DNA from: Paenibacillus sp. ACRRX
Lineage (GTDB): Bacteria > Bacillota > Bacilli > Paenibacillales > Paenibacillaceae
Direction: 5' to 3'
Length of the DNA stretch: 64,000 nt
NCBI RefSeq assembly: GCF_022346885.1
Contig: NZ_JAKRNK010000009.1
Span: 186,001-250,000 of the forward strand
Under the pieces are notes generated by a model, which was given only the letters and a program-made list of their open reading frames with translations, was not told the DNA's origin and ran no database searches. Positions 30,320 through 40,377 of this stretch are shown here, piece after piece (position 1 is the stretch's first letter; each line of letters opens with the position of its first letter). A program made the translations under genes and the position numbers.

Positions 30320-31879
30320 GTGTATGATGAATCTTATGGGTTAAGATTTGATATTTATGAGCGCGTACATTTGGCCGATGAATTAATCGGTATTGACCAG
30401 CTTGAGGAGGTAGAGCTAACACCTCATATTCAAGTGATTCCGGCTGGTGAGCAGGTGACGGTTAGGGGCAGCTTATTGTTGTCTGGGGTCTATCTAGGCA
30501 CGGGAGATGACCGCCGCAGTCAGTCATTAGAACATTGGATTCCCGTAGAGATAACACTGCCGCTTAATCGGGTGCGCAGTCTGGATGACATCTGTGTAGA
30601 TATTGAACATTTTGACGTGGACTTGTTGTCCACGCGATCGTTAAATATTACCGGCGTGCTGTCTTTAAAAGGCATATACGTGGAGCAGCCTGAGCCGACT
30701 GCTTGGGAAACCGAACAATTTACTGTTGTTCACGAAGCCCAGCAGCCAGCCGCTGAAGTGCGTCAAGAGGCCTCGCCTTCGCCAGAACCTTCATGGCTTC
30801 AGGATTATGGAAGCCATACGGCTCAGCCTGATTCGTCGTCAGGATCATTGGCACCACAGCAATCGCAGTTTAACCATGAAGACCAGGTTGCAGGTATATC
30901 TTCATTGGAAAGTACGATTGAAAGTTCATGTCAGTCATCCGCTCCAGAATGGTCGGCCGACGAGGCGCTGCAGCAGCCCAATCATTTCAGCCACTTGCAA
31001 TATCAAGCAGCACCCGGGGCAGCATATGCTGTGGAACAGCGAGAGGAAGAATTTCCTGCATCAAGCAGCTATGAATGGCAGGAGGAACCCACTACTGCTT
31101 ATGAGCAAGCCGAAACCGTTCAGCGTGAGCCGGCTGACTTTGACGAAAGAGTCGAGGCCCGTGCGCCGCAAGCCGAACAACATGGCTTACAGCAGTCGAG
31201 CGAGCATTCATGGACGTGGTCTGATTCACCGTGGGCGACTGCATCGGTATCAGCGCTGGGGGAAGCTGAGACTGGATTAGCAGCAGAGGGAACTATATCT
31301 GCATCTGAAAGCGAAGAGCGGGAAGTTGCTCAGGCTGCTCATGTGCCTTCGGTTGAGGCGGAACAGCCGGAAGTAGATGTAATAGATTCAGATTCAGCGG
31401 GTGAAAATCGAGCGGATACCTCATCATCTGTTGAGCAGACAGCGGAAATAGATACAGAAGTGAGCACAGATAAGAAAGAAATGAAGGTGGCTATTGGAAG
31501 CACAAAGCCTGTTGCTGCTCCGCAGCAAGAGCAGGGACTTGGCTTCAGTACGCTGCTTCACTCCAGCCGTCAAGCCAAGGACAAAGAACGTGAGGCTGTA
31601 ATCCGTCAAGCTGAGGAAGAGGCCGCGCAGCAGGAAGCGAGCAAAACTGTGACCGAAGATGTACATTGGCAGTCCATCTTCTTGAATCGAGTGCACGATG
31701 ATAGTCATTTCAGCAGAGTGCGCATGTGTATCGTGCAAAGACAGGATACACTAGATTCTATAGCGGACCGCTACCAGTTGAATCCACGGGAACTTGCACT
31801 GTACAATCGACTTGCAGAGCCTTCCATCAGCGAAGGTCAAGTACTGTACATTCCGTCTGTTTCAGCAGCAACGTCTTAA
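30320..31879 (+). CDS. spoVID: SpoVID-like spore coat assembly protein with C-terminal LysM
   Basis: 519 residues from GTG at 30320. The N-terminal domain (LRFDIYERVHLADELIG onward, about 150 residues) matches the SpoVID beta-rich region. A long Gln/Glu/Ser-rich low-complexity middle follows, and the last 50 residues are a LysM domain (RQDTLDSIADRYQLNPREL). In B. subtilis SpoVID drives coat encasement and recruits SafA, whose homologue is at 61.2 kb. The frame stays open back to 30167, but only GTG 30320 has a strong site (GGGAGGAGGAG), so the longer frame is judged spurious. Confidence 0.85.
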   Translation: MYDESYGLRFDIYERVHLADELIGIDQLEEVELTPHIQVIPAGEQVTVRGSLLLSGVYLGTGDDRRSQSLEHWIPVEITLPLNRVRSLDDICVDIEHFDVDLLSTRSLNITGVLSLKGIYVEQPEPTAWETEQFTVVHEAQQPAAEVRQEASPSPEPSWLQDYGSHTAQPDSSSGSLAPQQSQFNHEDQVAGISSLESTIESSCQSSAPEWSADEALQQPNHFSHLQYQAAPGAAYAVEQREEEFPASSSYEWQEEPTTAYEQAETVQREPADFDERVEARAPQAEQHGLQQSSEHSWTWSDSPWATASVSALGEAETGLAAEGTISASESEEREVAQAAHVPSVEAEQPEVDVIDSDSAGENRADTSSSVEQTAEIDTEVSTDKKEMKVAIGSTKPVAAPQQEQGLGFSTLLHSSRQAKDKEREAVIRQAEEEAAQQEASKTVTEDVHWQSIFLNRVHDDSHFSRVRMCIVQRQDTLDSIADRYQLNPRELALYNRLAEPSISEGQVLYIPSVSAATS

Positions 31880-31885
31880 TTAGAG

Positions 31886-31923
31886 AACCCCCATCCGATC
31901 TGAAATCGGATGGGGGTTGTTTA
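31886..31923 (+). terminator. Terminator after spoVID
   Basis: AACCCCCATCCGAT pairs perfectly with ATCGGATGGGGGTT around a five-base loop, followed by TTGTTT. It also lies just beyond the stop of the convergent small gene and may serve both strands. Confidence 0.9.
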
Positions 31924-31925
31924 TG

Positions 31926-32090
31926 TCAAAATACATTTAACAGCAAACCAAGCAGCACAATGAACAACACAAACAAGAGTAATACATCAATCCAGGTCGG
32001 AAATATCAACGTACGCAGAAACTGAAGACAAATTAATGGAAAGACGATACTTCTGACCGTATGACGCATTCTCCACCACCAACGTTCCAT
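31926..32090 (-). CDS. Small membrane protein, unrecognised
   Basis: 54 residues from ATG 32090, which has GGGGGTG about five bases upstream. An aromatic, basic start (MERWWWRMRHTVR) is followed by two hydrophobic stretches, about residues 14-28 and 33-54, separated by FPTW. The open frame extends to TTG 32135 without a ribosome site. Its stop lies against a strong hairpin. Coding is supported by the ribosome site and membrane-like composition; function is unknown. Confidence 0.55.
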   Translation of the reverse strand: MERWWWRMRHTVRSIVFPLICLQFLRTLIFPTWIDVLLLFVLFIVLLGLLLNVF

Positions 32091-32248
32091 CCAAACACCC
32101 CCGTATATGTTGGGATACAAATAACCGAACCTCAATTGGTTGTGTAAGTGCCGAGAATCTAGCCACTAAAACTTGTACCCTCTTACATGTTATGAAATAC
32201 CAAATTCGGGATATGACTGAATATAAGCGGAATTCCTCGTTTCGTCTA

Positions 32249-32277
32249 TTGACGGGTCTAGTTCACAAAGGTACAAT
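32249..32277 (+). promoter_or_regulatory. Sigma-A promoter of valS
   Basis: TTGACG at 32249-32254, a 17-base spacer and TACAAT at 32272-32277. Transcription would start near 32284, giving a leader of about 465 bases that contains the T-box. Confidence 0.8.
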
Positions 32278-32339
32278 ATGTTGTAAATGTTACATTTGGC
32301 AGGTGGCATAAGCTGCCCAGCCATAAGCAGGAAAGCAGT

Positions 32340-32655
32340 ACACTTATATGGATGACAAGAAAGACGCAGAGCGGGAAGAGTAAGCGTATAGACCCTTTCA
32401 GAGAGCAGAGCGAGTTGGTGGAACGTCTGCAGGTCAAGCTATCGCTGAAGTCACCTGGGAGTCGCCCCTTTGAACATGGAATGCAGCTGTTACGGCTTGA
32501 TTCCTGCTAGAAGAGGACGGTAGCAGCCGTTATATGCCAATGAAGAGCTGCAGTGAATGAGAATGATGTGACGTTATATTGTCCTCTGCTGCAGAATAAA
32601 GGTGGTACCACGGAAGCAGACCTTTCGTCCTTTGAGGCGCAAGGTTTTTTTGTTG
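32340..32655 (+). promoter_or_regulatory. T-box riboswitch, valine specifier (GUC)
   Basis: The T-box sequence AAAGGTGGTACCACGG at 32598-32613 pairs with the uncharged tRNA end. GAAGAGTA near 32377 fits the stem I base, and the specifier loop reads CTGAA-GTC-ACC with the Val codon GTC at 32450-32452. A terminator stem (ACCTT ... AAGGT then seven T, about 32620-32651) lies directly after the T-box. Uncharged tRNA-Val should prevent termination and raise valS expression. Confidence 0.92.
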
Positions 32656-32749
32656 TGTTCACGACGATACCTAGATCGTGCACTTAAAAAGTCTGATGCG
32701 TTACATTTAATTGTTGCCAAATATATGACAAATTGATGGAGGGTTATTT

Positions 32750-35419
32750 ATGGCGGAAACGAACGAACAGCAGCTATCCATGCCAACAACGTATGATCCG
32801 AAGGCAGCGGAGCAAAAATGGTACGACTTTTGGATGAAAGGCGAATATTTTAAAGCAGGACGCAATAAAGACGCGGAGCCTTTCACAATTGTGATTCCGC
32901 CTCCAAACGTTACAGGTATGCTCCACATTGGACATGCTCTCGACTTTACACTGCAGGATATTATTATTCGTACGAAGCGAATGCAGGGATACGATGCATT
33001 GTGGCTCCCGGGTTCTGACCATGCTGGGATTGCTACGCAGACAAAGGTGGAGCAAAAGCTGCGTGAAGAAGGACTTTCACGTTACGATCTTGGTCGAGAG
33101 AAGTTTCTGGAGAAAGTATGGGAATGGAAGGAACTGTACGCGAATCGAATTCATGACCAATGGAAGCAAATGGGGCTGTCACTCGACTTTTCCCGTGAGC
33201 GCTTTACACTGGATGAAGGCTTGTCTAGCGCGGTCCGCAAAGTATTTGTGGACTTGTATAATAAAGGTTTGATTTATCGCGGCAAATACATTATTAACTG
33301 GGATCCAGCAGCACGTACTGCGCTGTCTGATATCGAGGTGGAATATAAAGAAGTACAGGGTGCATTGTACCATTTGCAGTACCAGCTTGCAGATGGAAGC
33401 GGCTCGATTACGGTAGCAACAACACGCCCAGAAACGATGCTTGGTGATACGGCTGTTGCTGTACATCCAGAAGATGAACGATACCAGCATATGATTGGCA
33501 AGACGTTGGTGCTTCCAGTTGTGAATCGTGAAATTCCGATTATTGCAGATGAGTACGTGGAGAAGGATTTCGGAAGCGGGGCTGTTAAGATTACGCCTGC
33601 TCACGATCCAAATGACTTTGAAGTTGGCCTTCGTCACCAATTGCCACAGATTACGGTTATGGATGAGACTGGAAAGATGAACGAACTTGCGGGTCCTTAC
33701 CAAGGTTTGGATCGTTTCGAATGCCGGAAGCAGATCGTTAAAGATTTGCAGGAGCAGGGCGTGCTGATTCACATTGAAGAGCATGTACATCAAGTAGGCC
33801 ACAGTGAACGCAGCGGTGCGGTAGTAGAACCATACTTGTCCACACAATGGTTCGTGAAAATGAAGCCACTTGCGGAGCGCGCCATTGAAGCGCAGAAATC
33901 GGGCAAAGGCGTCAACTTTGTGCCTGATCGCTTTGAGAAAATTTATTTACACTGGATTGAGAACGTTCGTGACTGGGTTATCTCTCGCCAATTGTGGTGG
34001 GGCCATCGGATTCCTGCATGGCATTGTCAGGACTGCGGTCATCTAAATGTATCGGAGACGGATGTAACGGCGTGTTCTTCGTGTGGGCAACACAACTTAG
34101 AGCAGGATAATGACGTATTAGATACGTGGTTCAGTTCTGCCTTATGGCCATTCTCGACGCTGGGCTGGCCGAATGTCGACAGTGAAGACTTGCAGCGGTA
34201 CTATCCAACGAACGTGCTTGTTACTGGATATGACATCATTTACTTCTGGGTATCACGTATGATATTTACGGGACTGGAATTCACAGACGAGCTTCCGTTT
34301 AAGGATGTTCTGATGCATGGTCTTGTCAGAGACAGCGAAGGACGCAAGATGTCCAAATCGCTTGGCAACGGTGTGGACCCGATTGAAGTAATCGAACGAT
34401 ATGGCGCAGATGCGATGCGTTATATGATTTCTACCAGCAGTACACCTGGTCAGGACTTGCGTTTCCGTTGGGAGCGTGTAGAGCAGGCTCGTAACTTTGC
34501 GAACAAGATCTGGAACGCATCACGGTTCGCCTTGATGAATCTGGAGGGTGTCACGTATGCGGATATCGACATCAGCGGTGATCTCGGCACGGCAGATCGC
34601 TGGATTTTGCACCGATTGAACGAGACAGCGCGCGAGATTACACGTTTGATCGATGCTTATGAGTTTGGAGAAACAGGACGTCTTCTGTACAACTTTATTT
34701 GGGATGATCTGTGTGACTGGTACATCGAGTTCGCGAAGCTCAGTCTTTATGGGCAAAATGCGAACCAGAAGCAGAAGACGCAATCCGTCCTTGCTTATGT
34801 GCTTGATCGTACAATGCGAATGATCCATCCGTTTATGCCATATATCTCTGAGGAAATCTGGCAGCATCTTCCGCATGAAGGGGAGACGGTCACTTTGGCG
34901 TCTTGGCCAGCCTACGATACGGCACTGGAGGCACCAGAAGCTGTACAGGAAATGACGATGCTGATGGACATGATCCGTGCTGTTCGTAACATTCGCGCGG
35001 AAGTGAATGTACCGATGAGCAAAAAGGTGGAGCTGATCGTGAAGCCTGCGGATGCTCGCATTGATGGGATGCTGCAGCGTAATATGGACTATATCGAACG
35101 CTTCTGTGGCACGTCTAAGTTGGAAATTGTATTGAATGCAGCTGTACCTAACAAAGTAATGACCGCTATTGTGACCGGGGCAGAAATGTATTTGCCGCTA
35201 GCTGGGCTGATTGATATCGATCAAGAAATTGCCCGTCTGAACAAAGAGTTGGACAATTTCATCAAAGAAGTGGATCGGGTAGAGAAGAAGTTGGCCAACG
35301 AGGGCTTTATGGCCAAAGCGCCTGAAAAAGTTGTAGAAGAAGAACGTGCTAAAGCACGCGATTACAGCGAGAAACGTGATAAGGTTCTGGCCCGCATTCA
35401 AGAGCTGAAGGAAGTCTAG
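32750..35419 (+). CDS. valS: Valyl-tRNA synthetase
   Basis: 889 residues, class I. The HIGH motif is HIGHALD in [16 protein letters not shown]; the KMSKS loop is [11 protein letters not shown]. The CP1 editing domain lies between them, followed by the anticodon-binding domain. The C-terminal 65 residues form the Val-specific coiled coil ([20 protein letters not shown]). It charges tRNA-Val and edits mischarged Thr. The start follows TGGAGGG. Expression should be controlled by the T-box leader. Confidence 0.99.
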   Translation: MAETNEQQLSMPTTYDPKAAEQKWYDFWMKGEYFKAGRNKDAEPFTIVIPPPNVTGMLHIGHALDFTLQDIIIRTKRMQGYDALWLPGSDHAGIATQTKVEQKLREEGLSRYDLGREKFLEKVWEWKELYANRIHDQWKQMGLSLDFSRERFTLDEGLSSAVRKVFVDLYNKGLIYRGKYIINWDPAARTALSDIEVEYKEVQGALYHLQYQLADGSGSITVATTRPETMLGDTAVAVHPEDERYQHMIGKTLVLPVVNREIPIIADEYVEKDFGSGAVKITPAHDPNDFEVGLRHQLPQITVMDETGKMNELAGPYQGLDRFECRKQIVKDLQEQGVLIHIEEHVHQVGHSERSGAVVEPYLSTQWFVKMKPLAERAIEAQKSGKGVNFVPDRFEKIYLHWIENVRDWVISRQLWWGHRIPAWHCQDCGHLNVSETDVTACSSCGQHNLEQDNDVLDTWFSSALWPFSTLGWPNVDSEDLQRYYPTNVLVTGYDIIYFWVSRMIFTGLEFTDELPFKDVLMHGLVRDSEGRKMSKSLGNGVDPIEVIERYGADAMRYMISTSSTPGQDLRFRWERVEQARNFANKIWNASRFALMNLEGVTYADIDISGDLGTADRWILHRLNETAREITRLIDAYEFGETGRLLYNFIWDDLCDWYIEFAKLSLYGQNANQKQKTQSVLAYVLDRTMRMIHPFMPYISEEIWQHLPHEGETVTLASWPAYDTALEAPEAVQEMTMLMDMIRAVRNIRAEVNVPMSKKVELIVKPADARIDGMLQRNMDYIERFCGTSKLEIVLNAAVPNKVMTAIVTGAEMYLPLAGLIDIDQEIARLNKELDNFIKEVDRVEKKLANEGFMAKAPEKVVEEERAKARDYSEKRDKVLARIQELKEV

Positions 35420-35470
35420 TAAAGTCTAGTACAGTTATTAAAGAGACGTGCAAATTTCATAGATACATGT

Positions 35471-35516
35471 AAGCGACCGAATACACGGCTCTCAGGAGAG
35501 TGTCGTTCGGTCGCTT
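35471..35516 (+). terminator. Hairpin between valS and folC
   Basis: AAGCGACCGAA / TTCGGTCGCTT is a perfect 11-bp stem enclosing a further CTCTC/GAGAG stem. No T tract follows, so a simple intrinsic terminator is doubtful; it may be an RNA-stability or processing element. Confidence 0.5.
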
Positions 35517-35545
35517 CATGACATTACACAAGAAGGATGAGAATC

Positions 35546-36922
35546 ATGTCAGAGACGAATGGGTCCAGAGCATACGCCCCTTTTACAGAAGTGGATCAAG
35601 CAATAGATTGGATTAATTCCTTAATTCCATTCGGTATTCGCCCAGGTCTAGAGCGGATCGAATTGATGATGGAGCGGCTTCAGCATCCCGAGCGGAGGCT
35701 GAAGTTCATTCACGTAGCTGGCACGAACGGCAAAGGTTCGACCTGTGCCATCTTGACAAGCGCCCTGATGGCGGCGGGTTATGATGTGGGCACATTCACG
35801 TCCCCTTACATTGAGAAATTCACGAATCGCTTTAAATACAACAACGAAGACATTTCTGACTCGGCATTAGTGGAATTAGCCAATCAAATTCGTCCCATCG
35901 TAGAGGACATTGCACAAACATCGCTTGGTTCTCCTACGATGTTTGAAGTGTCTACGGCTATTGCCATATTGTTCTATGCGACAGTGTGCTATCCGGATGT
36001 AGTGGTGCTGGAGACGGGGCTTGGCGGCCGCTTGGATGTGACGAATATTGTCACGCCTATCGTATCCGTAATTACGAATATTGGCCATGATCATATGGAT
36101 ATTCTTGGCGATACAATTGATAAGATTGCATTCGAGAAGGCAGGTATCATCAAGCCTGGCGTACCTGTAGTAACCACGGTAGAGCAGCCTGAGGCATTGG
36201 ATGTTATTCGTGCTAAGGCAACTGAACGCCAAGCTACGCTGTATGCGCTGAATGAAAAGTTTAGCTTCGAACGGACACACGCGATCGAAAATGAACAAGT
36301 TTTTGCTTTTCACGGTCCTTTTCGTGATGTTGAAAAAGTGGTTATCACGCTGAATGGAGCACATCAGTTGAAAAATGCATCGCTTGCGCTTATGACGCTG
36401 GAAGTGCTGCGTCAGTACATGGCATTTGTCATCGACGATGAACAGCTTCTGCAAGGGTTCCGGCAAGCGGCATGGCCAGGACGTCTGGAAATGCTCCGGG
36501 AGCAGCCGCGGCTGCTTGTTGACGGGGCGCATAACCCAGAAGGCGCTGAGACGCTTGCACAAGCACTGAGGGACACATACCGCTTTGAACGTTGTCATAT
36601 CATGATGGGGATGCTGTCTACCAAGCATCATCGAGATGTCCTGCGTCATATACTACCCTTAGCGGATACTTTACTTATTACGGAACCAGACTTTCGTAAG
36701 AAAATGGATGCGGAGGATCTCGCGCAGCTTGCTGAAGAGGTGCTGGGATCTGGTTCAAAACGTCCGCATATCATCATAGAACCAGATTGGCGCCAGGCGC
36801 TGGCCCAGTTACAAGGAATGACTGCACCAGGCGACCTGGCTGTTGTTACAGGTACTTTATATTTAATATCTGACGTGCGTTCGCATGTCCTTTATCAAAC
36901 AGATTCTCAAAAAGGCTGGTGA
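35546..36922 (+). CDS. folC: Folylpolyglutamate synthase / dihydrofolate synthase
   Basis: 458 residues. Mur-ligase fold: the ATP loop is HVAGTNGKGST, followed by ETGLGGRLDVTN, NIGHDHMDILG and, in the C-terminal domain, LLVDGAHNPEGAETL. It adds glutamate to dihydropteroate and to folates. ATG at 35546 has AGAAGG nine bases upstream; ATG 35537 overlaps that site. It follows valS, as in B. subtilis, and ends eight bases before murC. Confidence 0.96.
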   Translation: MSETNGSRAYAPFTEVDQAIDWINSLIPFGIRPGLERIELMMERLQHPERRLKFIHVAGTNGKGSTCAILTSALMAAGYDVGTFTSPYIEKFTNRFKYNNEDISDSALVELANQIRPIVEDIAQTSLGSPTMFEVSTAIAILFYATVCYPDVVVLETGLGGRLDVTNIVTPIVSVITNIGHDHMDILGDTIDKIAFEKAGIIKPGVPVVTTVEQPEALDVIRAKATERQATLYALNEKFSFERTHAIENEQVFAFHGPFRDVEKVVITLNGAHQLKNASLALMTLEVLRQYMAFVIDDEQLLQGFRQAAWPGRLEMLREQPRLLVDGAHNPEGAETLAQALRDTYRFERCHIMMGMLSTKHHRDVLRHILPLADTLLITEPDFRKKMDAEDLAQLAEEVLGSGSKRPHIIIEPDWRQALAQLQGMTAPGDLAVVTGTLYLISDVRSHVLYQTDSQKGW

Positions 36923-36929
36923 GTTCGTG

Positions 36930-38303
36930 TTGAATACGATGAAACATATTCATTTTATCGGCATCGGGGGCTATGGCATGAGCGCTATTGCTCGTGTAAT
37001 GCTGGAAATGGGATACACGGTCACCGGATCGGATGTAGCTCAACAAGATTTGACGGAAAAATTACGGGCTAAGGGAGCTACAATTCATATTGGTCATCAT
37101 GAAGCTTATGTAGGAGATGCAGATACTGTAGTATACTCTACGGCGCTTCCGAAGGATAATGTGGAGCGTGTAGCGGCAGAAGCACGCGGTATTCCCGTGC
37201 TCCATCGTTCTGAAATGCTTGCTCGCCTACTAAATGCGAAAAAAGGTGTCGCAGTAGCGGGTGCGCATGGCAAGACTACCACATCCTCTATGATTGCATA
37301 TGTATTGGAACGATGTGGCGTAGACCCGTCCTTTATCATTGGCGGAGAAGTCACAAACCTGGGGACCAATGCAAAGGCGGGTACAAGTGAGTTTGTAGTA
37401 GCAGAAGCGGATGAGAGCGACGGCTCATTTTTAGCGTATCATCCACATGTTGCTGTCGTAACGAATATTGAAGCTGACCACCTTGAAAATTATGGGGGCG
37501 ACTTTGAGCGTTTAAAAGCTGCTTATGTGCAGTTTTTAAGTCAAGTAGAAGCGGGCGGAACTGCTGTCGTGTGTAAGGATGATAAGATTATCCGCGACAT
37601 GATCCCGGCTATTACAAGTAACGTTGTCACTTATGGCCTTGAAGCAGGGGCGGATTATACAGCTGTAGATATTACAGCGCGAGACCGTTTTATGTATTTT
37701 ACGATGAAGCGCGGCGATGAAGTGCTTGGGCAAGTAGAATTGTCCATTCCAGGCAATCATAATGTATTAAATGCAATGGCAACGTTAATTGTAAGCATGC
37801 AAGCAGGGGTAGCTTTTGCAGATGCAGCAGCGTCTATTCGGGACTTCACAGGTGCGAAGCGCAGGTATCAGATCATCGCAGAACACAAGGACGTGCTGGT
37901 GATTGATGATTACGCACATCATCCAACAGAGATTGAAGCAACTCTTGTGGCGGCGAAGGCGACGGGCAAGCGTATTGTCGCTGTGTTCCAGCCGCAGCGG
38001 TACTCTCGAACTTATTTTTTGTTCGAACAGTTCAGTCAAGCGTTCGGAGACGCTCAGGAGGTTATCATAACAGACATCTATTCTCCTGCGGGCGAGAAAC
38101 CAATCGAAGGGGTACACGCTTCTACGCTGGTTGATCGGATTCGAGAATTGAGTAATGCAAATACTCACTATATCCCAACGAAGGAAGAAGTGCAGACCTA
38201 TCTTGAAAAACACATTCAACCTGGGGACATGGTATTGACTATGGGAGCAGGCGATATTTGGCGGGTGGCCTATCATTTGGCAGAGTACCTGCGATCTGAA
38301 TAG
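36930..38303 (+). CDS. murC: UDP-N-acetylmuramate:L-alanine ligase
   Basis: 457 residues. The UDP-binding N-terminal domain has HFIGIGGYGMSAIARVM; the ATP loop is GAHGKTTTSSM; the central domain shows EADESDGSF and NIEADHLENYG; the C-terminal domain has IDDYAHHPTEIEATL. It adds L-Ala to UDP-MurNAc in peptidoglycan precursor synthesis. TTG at 36930 has GGTGAG six bases upstream; ATG 36939 is an alternative. Its position right after folC differs from B. subtilis. Confidence 0.97.
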   Translation: MNTMKHIHFIGIGGYGMSAIARVMLEMGYTVTGSDVAQQDLTEKLRAKGATIHIGHHEAYVGDADTVVYSTALPKDNVERVAAEARGIPVLHRSEMLARLLNAKKGVAVAGAHGKTTTSSMIAYVLERCGVDPSFIIGGEVTNLGTNAKAGTSEFVVAEADESDGSFLAYHPHVAVVTNIEADHLENYGGDFERLKAAYVQFLSQVEAGGTAVVCKDDKIIRDMIPAITSNVVTYGLEAGADYTAVDITARDRFMYFTMKRGDEVLGQVELSIPGNHNVLNAMATLIVSMQAGVAFADAAASIRDFTGAKRRYQIIAEHKDVLVIDDYAHHPTEIEATLVAAKATGKRIVAVFQPQRYSRTYFLFEQFSQAFGDAQEVIITDIYSPAGEKPIEGVHASTLVDRIRELSNANTHYIPTKEEVQTYLEKHIQPGDMVLTMGAGDIWRVAYHLAEYLRSE

Positions 38304-38317
38304 TATAGATATCGCCT

Positions 38318-38364
38318 AAAGGGGCCGTCTCCTTCACCGTTAAAGTGGAGGAGACGGCCCCTTT
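38318..38364 (+). terminator. Very stable hairpin after murC
   Basis: AAAGGGGCCGTCTCCT pairs perfectly over 16 bp with AGGAGACGGCCCCTTT; the loop is 15 bases. It starts 15 bases after the stop. The T tract is only three bases long. Probably the murC terminator. Confidence 0.7.
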
Positions 38365-38856
38365 GCGTGTCTTGTAAGCGATATGGGGTGTCCGTTGCAA
38401 GTTTGGGTGCGGTACGGGAAACCAACGTCCTGATCGTGGATGAATCATCGCTAAGAAAACACAAGTTGCTCTCATCATTGCCCACTATGAGAGTGTGGGT
38501 AAAAGAAACAGCCTTCCGTCTGAACTGTGGTGTCCATGCTAATGGACACTACACATTTCAATCATGAAGGCCGCTCTATACTTATCCGTTCAGGAGTTTC
38601 CGTTCGTTCATTCCTCTGTTATCCCCTGTTCTTGCGAGAACCGCCGCACACCAGCATGCATCGAATCAATGTTGACTGCTGGTGCCCCTCCCCTCCCGGT
38701 CCTCGTACATCATATGAGAGGTTAAGAGAATTAGTATGAGCCATTGCACAACGGCAAGCGCGTGTTTTTCTGAAACGTGGATAGGAGGGATGTTCTATTT
38801 CATATGAATCTATCATATAGCTAATAGTAAACAAGCGGACAAGGATGGTGGCTTAT
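38365..38856. other. Non-coding gap before spoIIB
   Basis: About 490 bases without a believable gene. Short frames on both strands lack ribosome sites and domain sense. One structured element stands out: GTGTCCAT-GCTA-ATGGACAC at 38530-38549, a perfect 8-bp hairpin without a T tract. The promoter of the downstream sporulation gene should lie near 38790-38850, but I cannot identify it with confidence. Confidence 0.55.
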
Positions 38857-40239
38857 ATGGGACAGCATTCCAGAAAAATGACATTTCGGTTTCCGGAACA
38901 GGCGGACGACTCTTATACACGTAAAATGAATCCTATTGAAGCGGATAAAAAACTGGAAGAGGAGGCTGCTAGTTCAGTTCAGTGGAGTGAATGGCAGCAT
39001 ATTGATATTCAAGGTGATCAGGATAAACGAAAGACGGAGCAGGTTCTGCTAAATAACGAGACTCCATCTACATCTGAAAGCAAGCTTGAACATACTGCGT
39101 TATCGCAGACAGAGTTCGTTAGCGCGGCTGTACTATCTCCAGATGGTGCAGGTTACGAGAAAATAGAATCAGAGACAGATCGTATTGAACGATCCATTCG
39201 TGAGCTGGATTCTTCCCCTGCGGCGGTTTTCCTTGAGCCACCGATGTATGATCCGGCAGCACAATCGGCTACCACAGAAGGAGAATGGCGGTATGAGCAG
39301 CAAGCAGACTCAGATGCGGTTGTCTATACGCAGGCTCGCAGCCGCAAGCCTTCACTGCTGAAAATTGCCGGCTCTGTAGCTGGTGCAGTCGCAACCGGTG
39401 CCCTGTTTGGCTTTCTGGCCTTATCTTTGTTCAAGGGGGATGTGGCACTGCCTAGTATGGACCAGGCTGTGCCAGCCATGGCCCAGTTGGGCAAAGATGC
39501 AGGCTCGAACAACGGTGGCCATACATCAGGAAGTTTGCCAATCGTAGGTGATACGGGCGGGCAGACGAATGGGGAAGAGCCTTCAAAAGATCAGGCGAAT
39601 TTCCCTGTGGCTGCAATTCATATCCCAGCAAGTATTTCATATGTTCTTCAGTATGGTGTGTTCAGTCAGGCTGAGGGCGCCCAGACGGCGGCAGAAGAAC
39701 TGCGGAAATTAGGCTTGGCAGCAGTAGATGCAGAAGGGGAAGGACAGCATCGAGTCTATGCGGCAATAGCGGAGAAAAGAGATGATGCGATGGTGTTAAG
39801 CAACGCGCTCAAAGAAAAGCAGATTGATTTGTATGTACGTACCATTGAGCGTCCAGAGATTACAAAAATCGCATTTGAAGGAAAAGCGGAGACACTGGAA
39901 TTGTTTATGAAGCAGGGGGATGTTGTAAGGCAGTGGTTAATCCGTCACTCTTCAGCAACGCTTCAACAGGGGGATTTGGCTGCATTTGACAATACAAGCA
40001 TGAATGAGCTGCGGACAGAACATCTCCGCTGGACTCAATCAGGAGAAAAACTTCAAAAACAGCTAAGCAAACAAACATCAGAAGTATGGGTAAAACTGGT
40101 TCAATCCATGAATACAGCGATTACAGCAGTTAATGAGTACAACAAAAAGCCTGCTGCAGCGCATTTGTGGAGCATCCAGCAATCTTGTATCCAATATATG
40201 ATGTTGGAACAGGACTGGTTGAAACAGATGAAAGCCTGA
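38857..40239 (+). CDS. spoIIB: SpoIIB-like membrane protein with SPOR domain
   Basis: 460 residues. An acidic cytosolic N-terminal region of about 165 residues is followed by one membrane segment (LKIAGSVAGAVATGALFGFL, about 168-190), a linker, and a SPOR-type domain near 260-335 (YVLQYGVFSQAEGAQTAAEEL). SPOR domains bind glycan strands at septa. Gene order (folC ... maf-radC) matches spoIIB of B. subtilis, which acts in septal thinning at engulfment. The homology call rests on layout and order, not on motif identity. ATG 38857 is chosen over 38845 for spacing to GGATGGTGG. Confidence 0.75.
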   Translation: MGQHSRKMTFRFPEQADDSYTRKMNPIEADKKLEEEAASSVQWSEWQHIDIQGDQDKRKTEQVLLNNETPSTSESKLEHTALSQTEFVSAAVLSPDGAGYEKIESETDRIERSIRELDSSPAAVFLEPPMYDPAAQSATTEGEWRYEQQADSDAVVYTQARSRKPSLLKIAGSVAGAVATGALFGFLALSLFKGDVALPSMDQAVPAMAQLGKDAGSNNGGHTSGSLPIVGDTGGQTNGEEPSKDQANFPVAAIHIPASISYVLQYGVFSQAEGAQTAAEELRKLGLAAVDAEGEGQHRVYAAIAEKRDDAMVLSNALKEKQIDLYVRTIERPEITKIAFEGKAETLELFMKQGDVVRQWLIRHSSATLQQGDLAAFDNTSMNELRTEHLRWTQSGEKLQKQLSKQTSEVWVKLVQSMNTAITAVNEYNKKPAAAHLWSIQQSCIQYMMLEQDWLKQMKA

Positions 40240-40260
40240 TATAATAAAGATGTGTGCTTT

Positions 40261-40286
40261 GCCCCGGTGCAGCCGGGGCTTTTTTC
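40261..40286 (+). terminator. Terminator of spoIIB
   Basis: GCCCCGG / CCGGGGC is a perfect 7-bp stem with a TGCAG loop and seven T. Confidence 0.9.
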
Positions 40287-40377
40287 TATCGCTATATTCG
40301 GTTATTCTAATAAGTAGGCTCAGGTAGCGTTTGTCAAGCTGAGAGATAGGACGTATAATAAAGAAAGGTGTCAAAAA

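Noticed and set aside
35876-36649. 257-codon minus-strand frame inside folC
   Set aside because: Shadow frame of folC with no start context or family sense.
38367-38739. Short plus-strand frames in the gap before spoIIB
   Set aside because: No ribosome sites and no protein-like composition.
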